A DNA stretch of 64,000 nt, from contig NZ_VFOP01000001.1 in the NCBI RefSeq assembly GCF_006716185.1, positions 558,001 through 622,000 on the forward strand, given 5' to 3'. Below the pieces are notes generated by a model. The model was not told where the DNA came from, ran no database searches, and saw nothing but the letters and a program-made list of their open reading frames with translations. Of the stretch, positions 27,316 through 36,480 are shown piece after piece (the stretch's first letter is position 1; every line of letters starts with the position of its first letter). The stretch comes from Ornithinicoccus hortensis. Its GTDB lineage: Bacteria > Actinomycetota > Actinomycetes > Actinomycetales > Dermatophilaceae. A program made the position numbers and the translations under genes.

Positions 27316-29322
27316 CTAGTCGTCCGGATCCGCCCCGGGGCCCCCCGGTCCGAAGGTGATCGTCTCGCTGTCGCCGGGCGGGTCGGTCCCGGTGGGGTCG
27401 TCGGGGGGCCCCGTCGTCGTCGGCGGATCGGTGTCCGTCGGCTCCTCGGGGTCGGTCGTCGGCGGGGGCTGGGTCACGGTCACGGACTCGGTCCGGGTGA
27501 CCGTCTCCGGGGGCGTCCGCGACACGGTGAGGACGATCTCGGTGCCGTAGTCGACCTCCGCATCCGGATCCAGCGACTGCTCCAGCACGGTGTTTTCCTC
27601 GACCTCCGCGCTGTCCTGGTACTCGATCTCGACCTCCAGCCGGAAGTCGTTGCTCAACTGGGAGAACGCCTGGTTGGCGTTGTCGCCGACGACGTCGGGC
27701 ACCTCCACCTTGCCGCTGGCCAGGACGAGCACGACCTCCTCGTCAGGGGCGGCGGCCTCCCCGGTGGGTGGCTCGGTCCTGATCACCCGGCCCTTGTCGA
27801 ACTCGGGGTTGTTCTCCTCCTCGACCTCGTCGGCCACGAGCAGGTTGAACGAGCCGAGCCGGGCCCTGGCCGCCTGCTCGGTGAAGTCGCGCACGTCCGG
27901 CACGGTGATCGAGTCCGGACCCTGCGAGACCACCAGCTCCACGGTGCTGCCCTCGTCGGCGCGGGCGTTGCCGGTCGGGGTCTGCTCGATCACCCGCCCC
28001 TTCGCCTCGTCGTCGTTCTCGTAACTGACGTCGGCCACCAGGTTGGCGTTCGTGATCGCCTCGACGGCCTGCGCCTCGGTGCGCCCCACCACGTCGGGGA
28101 CGGTCACCTCGATCGGCTCCTCCGGGTCGTCGCCGTTCGGTCCGAGGACCTGGAAGACGACCCAGCCGATGCCCGCGAGGGCGAGCAGCGCCAGCATGGT
28201 GAGCACCAACCAGCCGCCCCCGTGCCGCTCCTCGCGCACCGGGATCTCGTCGGTGCTCTCGAAGTCGTCCCGGTATGCCGGACCGTGGCCTTCCGGGGGC
28301 CCCTGACCGGCGGGCGGTGTCGCCCGGGCGGCACCCTGCGGCGGGCCGGTCCGGGGGATCGCCTCGGTCGGCTGGTCCTGGCCCAGGGGAGTCTGTGCGG
28401 CCATGCCGACCACGCCCGCGGCATACCCCACCCGGCGCAGCGTCTCCTGGGCGTCGGCACTGACCGGGCGACCCGCGCGGGCGGCGTGCAGGTCGTCGCG
28501 GAAGGCGGCGGCCGTCTGGTAGCGGGTGTCCGGTGACTTGCCCAGGGCGTGCAGCGCGACCGCGTCCATCGCCGGCCCCAGGTCCTGCTGGATCGTGGAC
28601 GGTGCCTTCGGCTGCTCCCCGATGTGCTGGTAGACCAGCGACACGGGGTCGCCGACGAAGGGGGTGCGTCCGGTCAACAGCTCGTAGAACAAGCACCCGG
28701 CGGAGTAGAGGTCGGAGCGGGTGTCGACGTCCAGCCCTTGCGCCTGCTCCGGGGAGAGGTAGCGGGCGGTGCCGAGCACCGCCTGGGTCTGGGTCATGGT
28801 CGCGGCGGTGTCGGCCAGGGCCCGGGCGATGCCGAAGTCCATCACCTTCACCGCGCCGCCGCGGGTCACCATCACGTTGGCCGGCTTGATGTCGCGGTGC
28901 ACGATCCCGCGCTGGTGGGAGTACTCGAGCGCGGAGAGTACGGACGCGGTGATCCGCGCGGCCTCGTCGGGGTCCAGCACCTTCTCGTCGTTGAGCACCT
29001 GCCGGAGCGTCTTGCCCTCGACGTGCTCCATCACGATGTAGGGGACCATCACCGGGGCCCCGCCGGACTCGTGGTGCTCCTGCTCCCCCGAGTCGTAGAC
29101 GGCCACGATGGCCGGGTGGTTCAGCCCGGCCGCGGACTGCGCCTCGCGCCGGAACCGGGCCAGGAACGAGGTGTCCCTGGCCAGGTCGGTCCGCAGGATC
29201 TTGATGGCGACGGTCCGGCCCAGCCGGAGGTCGTGGCCGACGTGCACCTCGGCCATGCCGCCCCGGCCGATCAGCCCGCCGACCTCGTAGCGTCCCCCGA
29301 GGACGCGTGGTTCCTCGCTCAT
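27316..29322 (-). CDS. pknB: Ser/Thr protein kinase PknB with PASTA domains
   Basis: The 668-residue kinase has an N-terminal catalytic domain: G-loop LIGRGGMAEVHVG, VAIKIL lysine, HRDIKPANVM near residue 141, DFGIA, and TARYLSPEQ. A membrane helix lies near 370-392. Three extracellular PASTA repeats begin near VTVPDVVG, ITVPDVRD and VEVPDVVG. A Thr/Pro-rich tail follows. It senses peptidoglycan fragments and controls growth in relatives. It is the last gene of the fhaA-fhaB-pstP-rodA-pbpA-pknB operon, overlapping pbpA by four bases. Related organisms often have four PASTA repeats or a second kinase, pknA; neither is present here. Confidence 0.97.
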   Translation of the reverse strand: MSEEPRVLGGRYEVGGLIGRGGMAEVHVGHDLRLGRTVAIKILRTDLARDTSFLARFRREAQSAAGLNHPAIVAVYDSGEQEHHESGGAPVMVPYIVMEHVEGKTLRQVLNDEKVLDPDEAARITASVLSALEYSHQRGIVHRDIKPANVMVTRGGAVKVMDFGIARALADTAATMTQTQAVLGTARYLSPEQAQGLDVDTRSDLYSAGCLFYELLTGRTPFVGDPVSLVYQHIGEQPKAPSTIQQDLGPAMDAVALHALGKSPDTRYQTAAAFRDDLHAARAGRPVSADAQETLRRVGYAAGVVGMAAQTPLGQDQPTEAIPRTGPPQGAARATPPAGQGPPEGHGPAYRDDFESTDEIPVREERHGGGWLVLTMLALLALAGIGWVVFQVLGPNGDDPEEPIEVTVPDVVGRTEAQAVEAITNANLVADVSYENDDEAKGRVIEQTPTGNARADEGSTVELVVSQGPDSITVPDVRDFTEQAARARLGSFNLLVADEVEEENNPEFDKGRVIRTEPPTGEAAAPDEEVVLVLASGKVEVPDVVGDNANQAFSQLSNDFRLEVEIEYQDSAEVEENTVLEQSLDPDAEVDYGTEIVLTVSRTPPETVTRTESVTVTQPPPTTDPEEPTDTDPPTTTGPPDDPTGTDPPGDSETITFGPGGPGADPDD

Positions 29323-30776
29323 CGGTTCACTCCCGCCTCCAACACGGCCCGCGCGATCGGCGCGGCCACCACCCCACCGGTCTCGCCGGTCCAGTCATCC
29401 GAGGCGCTCTCGACCAGCACCGCGACCGCGATCTCCGGGTCGCCCGCGGGGGCGAAACCGGTGAACCAGGCGTGGGCCGCGCCGTTCGTGCCGTATTCCG
29501 CGGTGCCGGTCTTGCCGGCGACCCGCACCTCCGGGAGCGCGGCCGCGGTCCCGGAGCCGTCGGTGATGACCGACTCCATCATCGCCGTCAGCTCCTCGGC
29601 CGTCTTCGGCGAGATCGCCTCGGCCAGCTCCTGCGGCTCGGTCTGCTCGATCGTGTTGAGGTCCTGGTCCCGGACGGTGCGCACCAGGTAGGGCTCCATG
29701 ACGACCCCGTCGTTGGCGATGGCGGCCGACACCATGGCGACCTGCATCGGGGTGACCCGGACGTCGTACTGCCCGATCCCGGTCAGCGCGACCTGGGCGT
29801 CGTCCAGCTCCGAGGGGTAGCGGCTCGGCGTCACCGACATCGGGATCTGCAGGGACTGGCCGAACCCGAAGGAGGCGGCCTGGTCGGCGATCGCGTCGGC
29901 ACCCAGCTCCCCCGCCAGCCAGGCGAAGGAGGTGTTGCAGGAGACCCGGACCGAGTCCGCCAGGCTGACCTCGTCGGTGGGGGCGCAGGCCGCACCGCCG
30001 AAGTTCGGCAGCTCGGTCGTGGTGTTCGGCAGGGTGTAGCGCAGCGGCCCCTCCAGCATGCTGTCGGGCCGGAAGTCGCCGGACTCCAGCGCGGCGGCGG
30101 CCACCACGAGCTTGAACACCGAGCCGGGTGGGTACAGGTCGCCGGCGATCGCCCGGTTGGTCATCGGCCGGCTGTCGTCGTTGTTCAACTCGTTCCAGGC
30201 GTCCTCCACCTGGCCGAGCTGGTGCGAGGCGAGCACGTTGGGGTCGTATGTCGGGTGGCTGACCATGGCCAGGATCGCGCCGGTGCGGGGGTCGAGTGCG
30301 ACGACGGCGCCGCGCCGGTCGCCCAGCGCCTGGGCCGCGGCCTCCTGGATCTCGGGGTCCAGGGTCAGCTCCAGGGTGGCCCCGCTCGGCGTGGTGCCGG
30401 TCACCAGGTCGACGATCCGGCGGTAGAACAGCAGGTCGTCGGTGCCGGACAACAGGGCGTCCTTGGACAGCTCGAGCCCGCCGCCGGCCCCGTAGATGAA
30501 GGAGTAGTAGCCGGTGCTGTGGGCGTAGAGCTCTCCCTGCGGGTACTCCCGGATGCGGCGCAGCTCGTCCCCGGAGTCCACGCTGCGGGCGATCGGGTCG
30601 CCGTCCACCAGGATGGCGCCGCGGTCGCGGCTGTAGTTGGACAGCAGGGTGCGGCGGTTGCCGGGCTGGTCCCGCAGCTGGTCCGCCTGGACGAACTGGA
30701 TGTAGGTGGTGGCGATGAGCAGCGCGGCGAACATCGCGAAGACCACCACCGCGAGCTTGCGGATCGGCGCGTTCAC
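29319..30776 (-). CDS. pbpA: Penicillin-binding protein PbpA (class B transpeptidase)
   Basis: This 485-residue protein has an N-terminal membrane anchor (KLAVVVFAMFAALLIATTYI), a dimerisation/pedestal region and a transpeptidase domain. The catalytic motifs are SVFK (S near residue 219, in YPPGSVFKL), SCN and KTGTAEY (near 421). With RodA it makes side-wall peptidoglycan. The GTG at 30776 overlaps the rodA stop by four bases, and its own stop overlaps pknB by four bases. Confidence 0.96.
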   Translation of the reverse strand: MNAPIRKLAVVVFAMFAALLIATTYIQFVQADQLRDQPGNRRTLLSNYSRDRGAILVDGDPIARSVDSGDELRRIREYPQGELYAHSTGYYSFIYGAGGGLELSKDALLSGTDDLLFYRRIVDLVTGTTPSGATLELTLDPEIQEAAAQALGDRRGAVVALDPRTGAILAMVSHPTYDPNVLASHQLGQVEDAWNELNNDDSRPMTNRAIAGDLYPPGSVFKLVVAAAALESGDFRPDSMLEGPLRYTLPNTTTELPNFGGAACAPTDEVSLADSVRVSCNTSFAWLAGELGADAIADQAASFGFGQSLQIPMSVTPSRYPSELDDAQVALTGIGQYDVRVTPMQVAMVSAAIANDGVVMEPYLVRTVRDQDLNTIEQTEPQELAEAISPKTAEELTAMMESVITDGSGTAAALPEVRVAGKTGTAEYGTNGAAHAWFTGFAPAGDPEIAVAVLVESASDDWTGETGGVVAAPIARAVLEAGVNR

Positions 30777-32149
30777 CGGGTGCCCTCTGCCGGTTGTGCC
30801 GCGGTCTGCCCGGCCTCGTCCGTGGCACGCTCGGACACCGGGCGGCGGGCGTGGTCGCTGATCCGCAGGAGCAGGGCCAGGATGATCCAGTTGGCCAACA
30901 GCGAGGACCCGCCCGCGGACATGAAGGGTGTGGTCAGGCCGGTGAGCGGGATGACCCGGGTGATGCCCCCCACGATGACGAAGACCTGCAGGCCGAAGGA
31001 GAAGGAGAGCCCGGTCGCCAGGAGCTTGCCGAAGCCCTCCCGCGCCCCGATCGCGGTGCGCAGGCCGCGCTCCACCAGCAGCCCGTAGAGCACCAGGATC
31101 GCGAAGACCCCGATCATCCCGAGCTCCTCGGCGAAGCTGGCCACGATGTAGTCGCTGTTGGCCAGGTAGGTCTCCGCCGGGTAGCCCTGCCCGAGGCCGG
31201 TCCCGAACAGCCCGCCGTGACCCATCCCCATCAGCCCCTTGGCCACCTGGTCGGACTGCACGTCGGGGGCGAACGGGTCGAGCCAGAGGTGCACCCGGGT
31301 CTGGACGTGGGCGAAGAGCCGCCACGCGACATACGCCCCGCCCACGAACAGGGCCAGACCAATGACGATCCAGCTGACCCGCTCGGTCGCCACGTAGAGC
31401 ATCGCGACGAAGAGCCCGAAGAAGAGCAGCGAGGAGCCGAGGTCGCGCTGGCCGACCAGGATGACGATCGAGACGCCCCAGGCCAGCAGCAACGGGCCCA
31501 GGTCGCGGCCGCGCGGGAGCTGCAACCCGAGGAACTTGCGGCCCACCAGGGACAACGCGTCGCGCGTGGAGACGAGGTAGCCAGCGAAGAACACAGTGAG
31601 CACGATCTTGGCGAGCTCACCTGGTTGGAAGCTGAGTGGACCGACTCGGATCCACAGGCGGGAGCCGAACTCCTCCACCCCGAGGCCGGGGACCATCGGC
31701 AGCAGGAGGAGGACGATACCGGCGGCCATCGCCAGGTAGGTGTAGCGGCGCAGCATCCGGTGGTCCCGGACCAGGAACAGTACGATCCCGGCGATCACGA
31801 TGGCCAGCACGCTCCACATCAGCTGGCGGGTCGACGCCCAGGCCTCCGGGGAGCGGCCCGAGCCGAGGTCCAGCCGGTGGATCATCACCAGACCCAACCC
31901 GTTGAGGAGGGTGGCGATCGGCAGGAGCAGCGGGTCGGCATACGAGGCCTTCCACCGCAGCAGCAGATGGAACGCCCCGGTGACCGCGAGCAGCCCCCCG
32001 CCGTGCGTCACCAGGTCGGCCGGGACGGTGCCCTCCAGCGCGAGACCCACGTTGACGTAGGCCAGCAGCACGATGGCGATGGCGAACAGGAGCAGGACGA
32101 GCTCGGTGTTGCGGCCGGTGCGGGGTCGCACCGAGGTGATGGTGCTCAC
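30773..32149 (-). CDS. rodA: SEDS peptidoglycan polymerase RodA/FtsW
   Basis: The 458-residue polytopic protein has about twelve membrane helices and the SEDS signatures R-V-G-P-L-S-F-Q-P-G-E-L-A-K-I and G-L-T-T-P-F-M-S-A-G-G-S-S. It polymerises lipid II into glycan strands with PbpA. The start is a GTG at 32149, overlapping pstP by four bases. Position within the pstP-rodA-pbpA-pknB operon supports RodA rather than the septal FtsW. Confidence 0.96.
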   Translation of the reverse strand: MSTITSVRPRTGRNTELVLLLFAIAIVLLAYVNVGLALEGTVPADLVTHGGGLLAVTGAFHLLLRWKASYADPLLLPIATLLNGLGLVMIHRLDLGSGRSPEAWASTRQLMWSVLAIVIAGIVLFLVRDHRMLRRYTYLAMAAGIVLLLLPMVPGLGVEEFGSRLWIRVGPLSFQPGELAKIVLTVFFAGYLVSTRDALSLVGRKFLGLQLPRGRDLGPLLLAWGVSIVILVGQRDLGSSLLFFGLFVAMLYVATERVSWIVIGLALFVGGAYVAWRLFAHVQTRVHLWLDPFAPDVQSDQVAKGLMGMGHGGLFGTGLGQGYPAETYLANSDYIVASFAEELGMIGVFAILVLYGLLVERGLRTAIGAREGFGKLLATGLSFSFGLQVFVIVGGITRVIPLTGLTTPFMSAGGSSLLANWIILALLLRISDHARRPVSERATDEAGQTAAQPAEGTR

Positions 32150-33582
32150 GGGCGACAGTCCTCGGTGGGCACGATCGGCGTCGGCCGTTCCGGTGCCCCG
32201 GTGGCCGTCGCCTCGTCGGTGTCCGGCCCGCGGGTCTGCCCGGCCGTGTCGGGGGCGGCCGTGCTCGCCGCGCCGTCCGGGCCGGCGGTGATTGCCTGGC
32301 CGTCGGGGCCAACGGTCACCGTCACGGCGTCACCGTCCGAGGTCGGCATCGGCAGTTGCGCGAGGTCGCGGCACCGCGGCAGCGACAGCACGCGCAGCTC
32401 CTCCACGATGGCCTCCGCGCCGGCCAGGTCGTCGGCGGACAGGCTGCCGCGGACCTCCTGCTGGTAGTAGGTGGGCAGCGCCGACACCTCGATGTCGGTG
32501 ACCTCCTCGACGGTGGACAGCTCGATCGGCCCGAGGTCCTGGGAGACCCCGCGGAAGATCGCCACGTGGCCGTCGTCCTCGCCGACGAAGTACTGCCGCT
32601 GGCTCCAGTCGTAGGTGGCCCAGCCACCGCCGGCGACCACGAGGAGGATCGCCAGCCCGATCAGCGTGCGCCGGATCCAGGCCATCGGGCCGGTGCCGTC
32701 GCCTTCCTCGGCCAGCTCCAGGCCCTCGCCCTCGTCGCCGTGGACCTCCCGGGTGAGCGCGGCGGCCTTCTCCGCGGGGGTCTGCGGGGTCAGCAGCGTC
32801 GTGCCCCGGCGTTCGCTGGCCGCACCCACGACCTGGGGCTTGGTGGTGCCCTCGCCCGCGGGGACCACGTCGGCCACGATGACCGTGACGTTGTCGCGCA
32901 CGGAGGCACGCAGCGAGATCTCGATGAGCCGGTCCGCGAGGGCGCCGGGGGCCGCGTCCTGCAGCAGCAGGTCGGCGACGGTGCTCTCGGCGACGTAGTC
33001 GGTGAGGCCGTCCGAGGCGAGGAGCAGCCGGTCGCCGACCCGCAGCTCGCGCATCGACAGGTCCGGCTCGTCCCCCTCGCGACCGGTGAGGACCTTGGTG
33101 ACCAGGGAGCGCTGCGGGTGGTGCAGCGCCTCCTCCTCGCTGATCCGTCCCTCGTCGAGCAGCTTCTGCACGAACGAGTGGTCCTTGGTGATCTGGGTGA
33201 CCCGGGTCCCGCGGCGCAGGTAGGCGCGGGAGTCGCCGATGTTGGCGACCGCCAGCTTGGCGCCCGAGCGCATCATCGCGATGCAGGTGGTGCCCATCCC
33301 CTCTAGCGTCTCGGTCTCGTCGGCGACCTCGGACAGCCGGTCGTTGGCCTCCAGCACGGACCGCTCGAGGATGTCGAGCATGTCGTCGGCGCCGTGGCTC
33401 TCCCCGTCCAGGTGGACCAGTTCCCCGACGACCAGGGAGCTGGCGACGTCGCCGGCGGCGTGCCCGCCCATCCCGTCGCAGAGCACGAGCAACTCGGGCC
33501 CGGCATAGGCGGAGTCCTCGTTGCGGGACTTCGTGCCGAGCCCGACGTGGGAACGGGCGGCGTACCGGAAGGCGACGGACAT
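32146..33582 (-). CDS. pstP: PP2C-type Ser/Thr phosphatase PstP
   Basis: The 478-residue phosphatase reverses PknB phosphorylation. The catalytic domain (about residues 1-240) has RSHVGLGTKSRNEDSAY, LVLCDGMGGHAAGDVAS, NIGDSRAYL and LLLASDGLTDYV, which carry the metal-binding aspartates. A membrane helix near 310-328 (IGLAILLVVAGGGWATY) precedes an outer domain. A Thr/Ala/Pro-rich tail ends the protein. The gene lies 3 bases after fhaB and overlaps rodA. Confidence 0.96.
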   Translation of the reverse strand: MSVAFRYAARSHVGLGTKSRNEDSAYAGPELLVLCDGMGGHAAGDVASSLVVGELVHLDGESHGADDMLDILERSVLEANDRLSEVADETETLEGMGTTCIAMMRSGAKLAVANIGDSRAYLRRGTRVTQITKDHSFVQKLLDEGRISEEEALHHPQRSLVTKVLTGREGDEPDLSMRELRVGDRLLLASDGLTDYVAESTVADLLLQDAAPGALADRLIEISLRASVRDNVTVIVADVVPAGEGTTKPQVVGAASERRGTTLLTPQTPAEKAAALTREVHGDEGEGLELAEEGDGTGPMAWIRRTLIGLAILLVVAGGGWATYDWSQRQYFVGEDDGHVAIFRGVSQDLGPIELSTVEEVTDIEVSALPTYYQQEVRGSLSADDLAGAEAIVEELRVLSLPRCRDLAQLPMPTSDGDAVTVTVGPDGQAITAGPDGAASTAAPDTAGQTRGPDTDEATATGAPERPTPIVPTEDCRP

Positions 33583-33585
33583 CGG

Positions 33586-34059
33586 CTACCGCTTGAGCTC
33601 GAGGATCGTCTGGCCGATCCGGATCTGGCTGCCCGGCTCGATGACCGTGGGCGTGGTGATCCGCTGGTTGTTCAGGAAGGTGCCGTTCGTGGAGCCCAGG
33701 TCCTCGGCATACCAGCTGCCGGCCTCCCCGGGGTAGAGACGCAGGTGACGGCCCGAGGCGAAGTCGTCGGTGAGCACCAGCGAGCACTCCGGGTTGCGTC
33801 CGATCAGGAGGCCGTTGTCGGTGAGCGGGACGGTGGTGCCGCGCAGCGAACCGGCCACGACGGCCACGTGCGAAGGACCCTTGCGGGCACTCCGTGCGGG
33901 CCGGGCCGTCCGGCCCGGGCCCCGTGGTGCGGCGGCGCCCCGGCTGGTCACGCGGGTGCCGTAGAGGTCGCCGCGCAGGGCGCCGACCACGCTGAACACG
34001 AATGCCCACAGCAGGACGAGGAGTCCGAGGCGGACGATGTTCAGCGTGAGCTCGCTCAT
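33586..34059 (-). CDS. fhaB: FHA domain membrane protein FhaB/FipA
   Basis: This 157-residue protein has one N-terminal membrane helix (VRLGLLVLLWAFVFSVVG) and a basic linker. A C-terminal forkhead-associated domain carries GRNPECSLVL, SGRHLRLY and DLGSTNGTFLNN, the phosphothreonine-binding motifs. FhaB homologues bind phosphorylated partners of PknB and help division under stress. Its ATG overlaps the fhaA stop by four bases. Confidence 0.95.
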   Translation of the reverse strand: MSELTLNIVRLGLLVLLWAFVFSVVGALRGDLYGTRVTSRGAAAPRGPGRTARPARSARKGPSHVAVVAGSLRGTTVPLTDNGLLIGRNPECSLVLTDDFASGRHLRLYPGEAGSWYAEDLGSTNGTFLNNQRITTPTVIEPGSQIRIGQTILELKR

Positions 34060-35030
34060 CGTCCCCCGTCCAGGTGGAACGTCACCGTGCTGCGGCCGAT
34101 GGTCAGCCGGTCGCCCTCGTGGAGCTGCTCGTTGCCCACCTGGTCGCCGTTGAGGTAGGTGCCGTTGGTCGACCCGAGGTCACGCACGAAAACCTGCAGG
34201 TGCGGGCCGTCGTGGGTGATCCGGAGCTCCGCGTGCCGGCGCGAGACCCCGGGGTCGTCCACCACGATGTCGGCCGAGTTGTCGCGGCCGAGCGTGGTCA
34301 CCGCGGTGCGCAGGTCGTGGCGCCGCCCGCTGATGTCGATCCACGGGCCGCTCCTGCGCGGCTGGGCAGGACGTTGCTGCTGCGGCTGGGCCGGGGCGAA
34401 CTCCCGCGTGCGCGGCCCGTCCGACGCAGCCGGGCGTGCCCCGCCCATGGCGGCGGCACCGGCGGCACCGACCCCGGCGGGGGCCTGCCCACCCGACCGG
34501 GCAGGGGGCCGGGCTTGTCCACCCGCGGGACCGTTCGGCATACCTCCCGGCCTTCCCCGTGACTGGGCCCGACCGCCCGGACGCCCCTGCTGCCCGGGTT
34601 GACCCTGCTGCCCTGGTTGGCCCTGTCGCCCGGATTGACCGGCGCGCTGGGCGCGGCGGGCGTTCTTGGAGGCGGGGCGGACCCGGAAGATGCCGGTCTC
34701 CAGCTCCTCGTCGCTGCTCAGCCGGACCTCCATCGGCCCGGCCGGGGTGTAGCGCTGGGACTGGGCGTGGTCCTCGACGGCGGCGACCAGTTCGTCGGTC
34801 AGCGCCTCCTCGTAGGACGCGAGGCGCTCGAAGTCGGTCTTGGCCAGCTCGATCGTGAAGACGTTCGGCACCATGGTGCGCCCCGGACCCAGGACTGCGG
34901 CTCGCTCGTCCATCGCCCCCCGCATCGCCGAGGCGATCTCGACCGGCTGGACCTCTGCCTTGAAGACGCGCGCAAAGGGCGCCTTGACGGCACGCTCCAG
35001 GCCGCGCTCGACCCGGTCGAGGATTCCCAC
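34056..35030 (-). CDS. fhaA: FHA domain protein FhaA (DUF3662 plus FHA)
   Basis: This 324-residue protein starts (V)GILDRVERGLERAVKAPFA, the DUF3662 domain (about residues 1-120). A long Gly/Gln/Pro/Arg-rich linker follows with Q-x-G-Q-P-G-type repeats (about 135-235). The C-terminal FHA domain carries LGRDNSADIVV, SRRHAELRI and DLGSTNGTYLNG. FhaA reads Thr phosphorylation of MviN/PknB-type targets to control lipid II export in mycobacteria. It is the first gene of the growth-control operon. The GTG at 35030 has an AAGGGAG site. Confidence 0.94.
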   Translation of the reverse strand: MGILDRVERGLERAVKAPFARVFKAEVQPVEIASAMRGAMDERAAVLGPGRTMVPNVFTIELAKTDFERLASYEEALTDELVAAVEDHAQSQRYTPAGPMEVRLSSDEELETGIFRVRPASKNARRAQRAGQSGRQGQPGQQGQPGQQGRPGGRAQSRGRPGGMPNGPAGGQARPPARSGGQAPAGVGAAGAAAMGGARPAASDGPRTREFAPAQPQQQRPAQPRRSGPWIDISGRRHDLRTAVTTLGRDNSADIVVDDPGVSRRHAELRITHDGPHLQVFVRDLGSTNGTYLNGDQVGNEQLHEGDRLTIGRSTVTFHLDGGR

Positions 35031-35248
35031 CGTCCACTCCCTTCGTCTGTGGAGGTACCGACGAGCGGCCGGCACCTGCAGTTCCCGTGGCCCGCGGCAT
35101 GGGTCGTGCCCGCGGCCACCAGCCCGATCGTATCCGCCCGGGCTGGTGGATTCGGGGATCCGCGGCGCGGCCTGCCCACCCGGGCGGAGTCCGCGCGCTC
35201 GTGGATTCCTGACCACCGCGTGCATCGTGCTAACCTGTTCCAGCACTC

Positions 35249-35332
35249 GCGCGGGTGGCGGAATTGGCAGACGCGCACGGTTCAGGTCCGTGTGCCCGAA
35301 AGGGCGTGGGGGTTCAACTCCCCCCTCGCGCA
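35249..35332 (+). tRNA. tRNA-Leu (CAG anticodon)
   Basis: GCGCGGG pairs with CTCGCGC (one G-U), and the U8-containing TGGCGGAATTGGCAGACGC is typical of class II leucine tRNAs. The anticodon stem CACGG/CCGTG holds TTCAGGT with anticodon CAG. A long variable arm and GGTTCAACTCC T arm follow. CCA is not encoded (CCG follows). TAACCT at 35231-35236 is a possible -10 element. Confidence 0.96.
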
Positions 35333-35339
35333 CCGAGGT

Positions 35340-35388
35340 GAAACAGCCCCTCACCAGGCAGAACATCGTCTGGTTGAGGGGTTGTTTC
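35340..35388 (+). terminator. Hairpin terminator after tRNA-Leu
   Basis: GAAACAGCCCCTCA (35340-35353) pairs with TGAGGGGTTGTTTC (35375-35388) over 14 base pairs with one G-U. An inner CCAG/CTGG extension follows across one bulged base. It begins 8 bases after the tRNA. Confidence 0.75.
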
Positions 35389-35530
35389 GCGTCCGCGCGA
35401 CCTTCCAGGGTCATCGCTGAAGAACCTGCAGGTCAGCGACTTCTTCCTCCCCGTTGTGCAACGTGGCGTCCGTCCCAGTGCGTTCTTCTTCAGAGTCCGA
35501 AAACGCTCAACCACGAGACGGAGGACAACG

Positions 35531-36421
35531 ATGAAGGCCCACAGGACGAGCAGCACGGTCGTCGGCCTGACGGCGCTCGCCGTGATTCTCGGCGGGTGCG
35601 GCAGCACCTCGGAGGACCCGGAGGTCATTCCGGCGGGAGACACCACCGACGAGGCCGGGACGACCCAGGGCTCCGGCGGGGACAGCACGGTGACCGAGGG
35701 GGAAGCCGCGGGGGCGACCGACACGCAGGACGACGGTCAGGACGGCGACGACGGGCAGGCCGGCGACGACGGGCAGGCCGGCGACGAAGGCTCCGACGAG
35801 GGATCCGGGGAGGGCTCCGGGGACGGCGCCCCGGCCGACATCCCGACCGTGCCGGTCGACTATGCCGCCGCGCTGGTGGTGGCCTGGGGGGCGGGCGACC
35901 ACGCGACGATGGAACAGCTGGGCACGGCCGAGGTGGTGCACATCCTCGGCGACGGGGGTGGCCCGAACTGGGAACAGGTCGGCTCCGACGGGGCCGCCGG
36001 CTCGACCTCGGTCACCTACCGGAACACCGAGAGCGGGGACACCCTGGCGCTGCGGGTGGACAACGCGGCTGCCAGCGAGGGCGCAGAGCAGGCCGTTGTG
36101 CAGGCGAAGTACACCGTGGCCGGGGACGAGGAGGACCTGCCCACCGAGCCGGCCGCCTACGCCGACGCGCTGGTGGTCGCCTGGGGCGCGAGCGAGCAGG
36201 GGCTGGTCAGCCGGATGGCCACGCCCGAGGTGGTCCACATCCTCGGCGACGGGGGCGGCCCGAACTGGGAGCAGACCGGGGCCGAGGGCGCTGCCGGGTC
36301 GACCTACGTGACCTACGAGAACTCCGAGAGCGGTGACGTGCTGACCCTGCGGGTGGACAACGCCACCGCCTCCGAGGGTGCCGACCAGGCCGTGGTCGAG
36401 GCGACCTACGAGATGCCCTGA
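35531..36421 (+). CDS. Secreted lipoprotein with two tandem copies of an uncharacterised domain
   Basis: The 296-residue protein has a lipoprotein signal (LAVILGGCGS, lipidation at the Cys near residue 25). An acidic linker rich in Asp/Gly/Glu covers about residues 35-110. Two 85-residue repeats of the same domain follow. Each repeat contains VVHILGDGGGPNWEQ, then a V-T-Y-x-N-x-E-S-G-D-x-L segment and L-R-V-D-N-A. The repeats are strongly similar, suggesting recent internal duplication. I do not know the family. The linker DNA contains 18-base tandem repeats (around 35745-35785). The ATG at 35531 has a GGAGG site. Confidence 0.8.
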   Translation: MKAHRTSSTVVGLTALAVILGGCGSTSEDPEVIPAGDTTDEAGTTQGSGGDSTVTEGEAAGATDTQDDGQDGDDGQAGDDGQAGDEGSDEGSGEGSGDGAPADIPTVPVDYAAALVVAWGAGDHATMEQLGTAEVVHILGDGGGPNWEQVGSDGAAGSTSVTYRNTESGDTLALRVDNAAASEGAEQAVVQAKYTVAGDEEDLPTEPAAYADALVVAWGASEQGLVSRMATPEVVHILGDGGGPNWEQTGAEGAAGSTYVTYENSESGDVLTLRVDNATASEGADQAVVEATYEMP

Positions 36422-36480
36422 GTTCCGTCGCCGGTGAGGCGGCCGGGTGGGGTGGTCGCGTCATCGGCGACGATGGGCGT

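Noticed and set aside
35249-35388. tRNA-Leu with downstream hairpin as an integration (att) site
   Set aside because: No integrase and no second copy of the tRNA 3' end are visible nearby. The hairpin fits a terminator.
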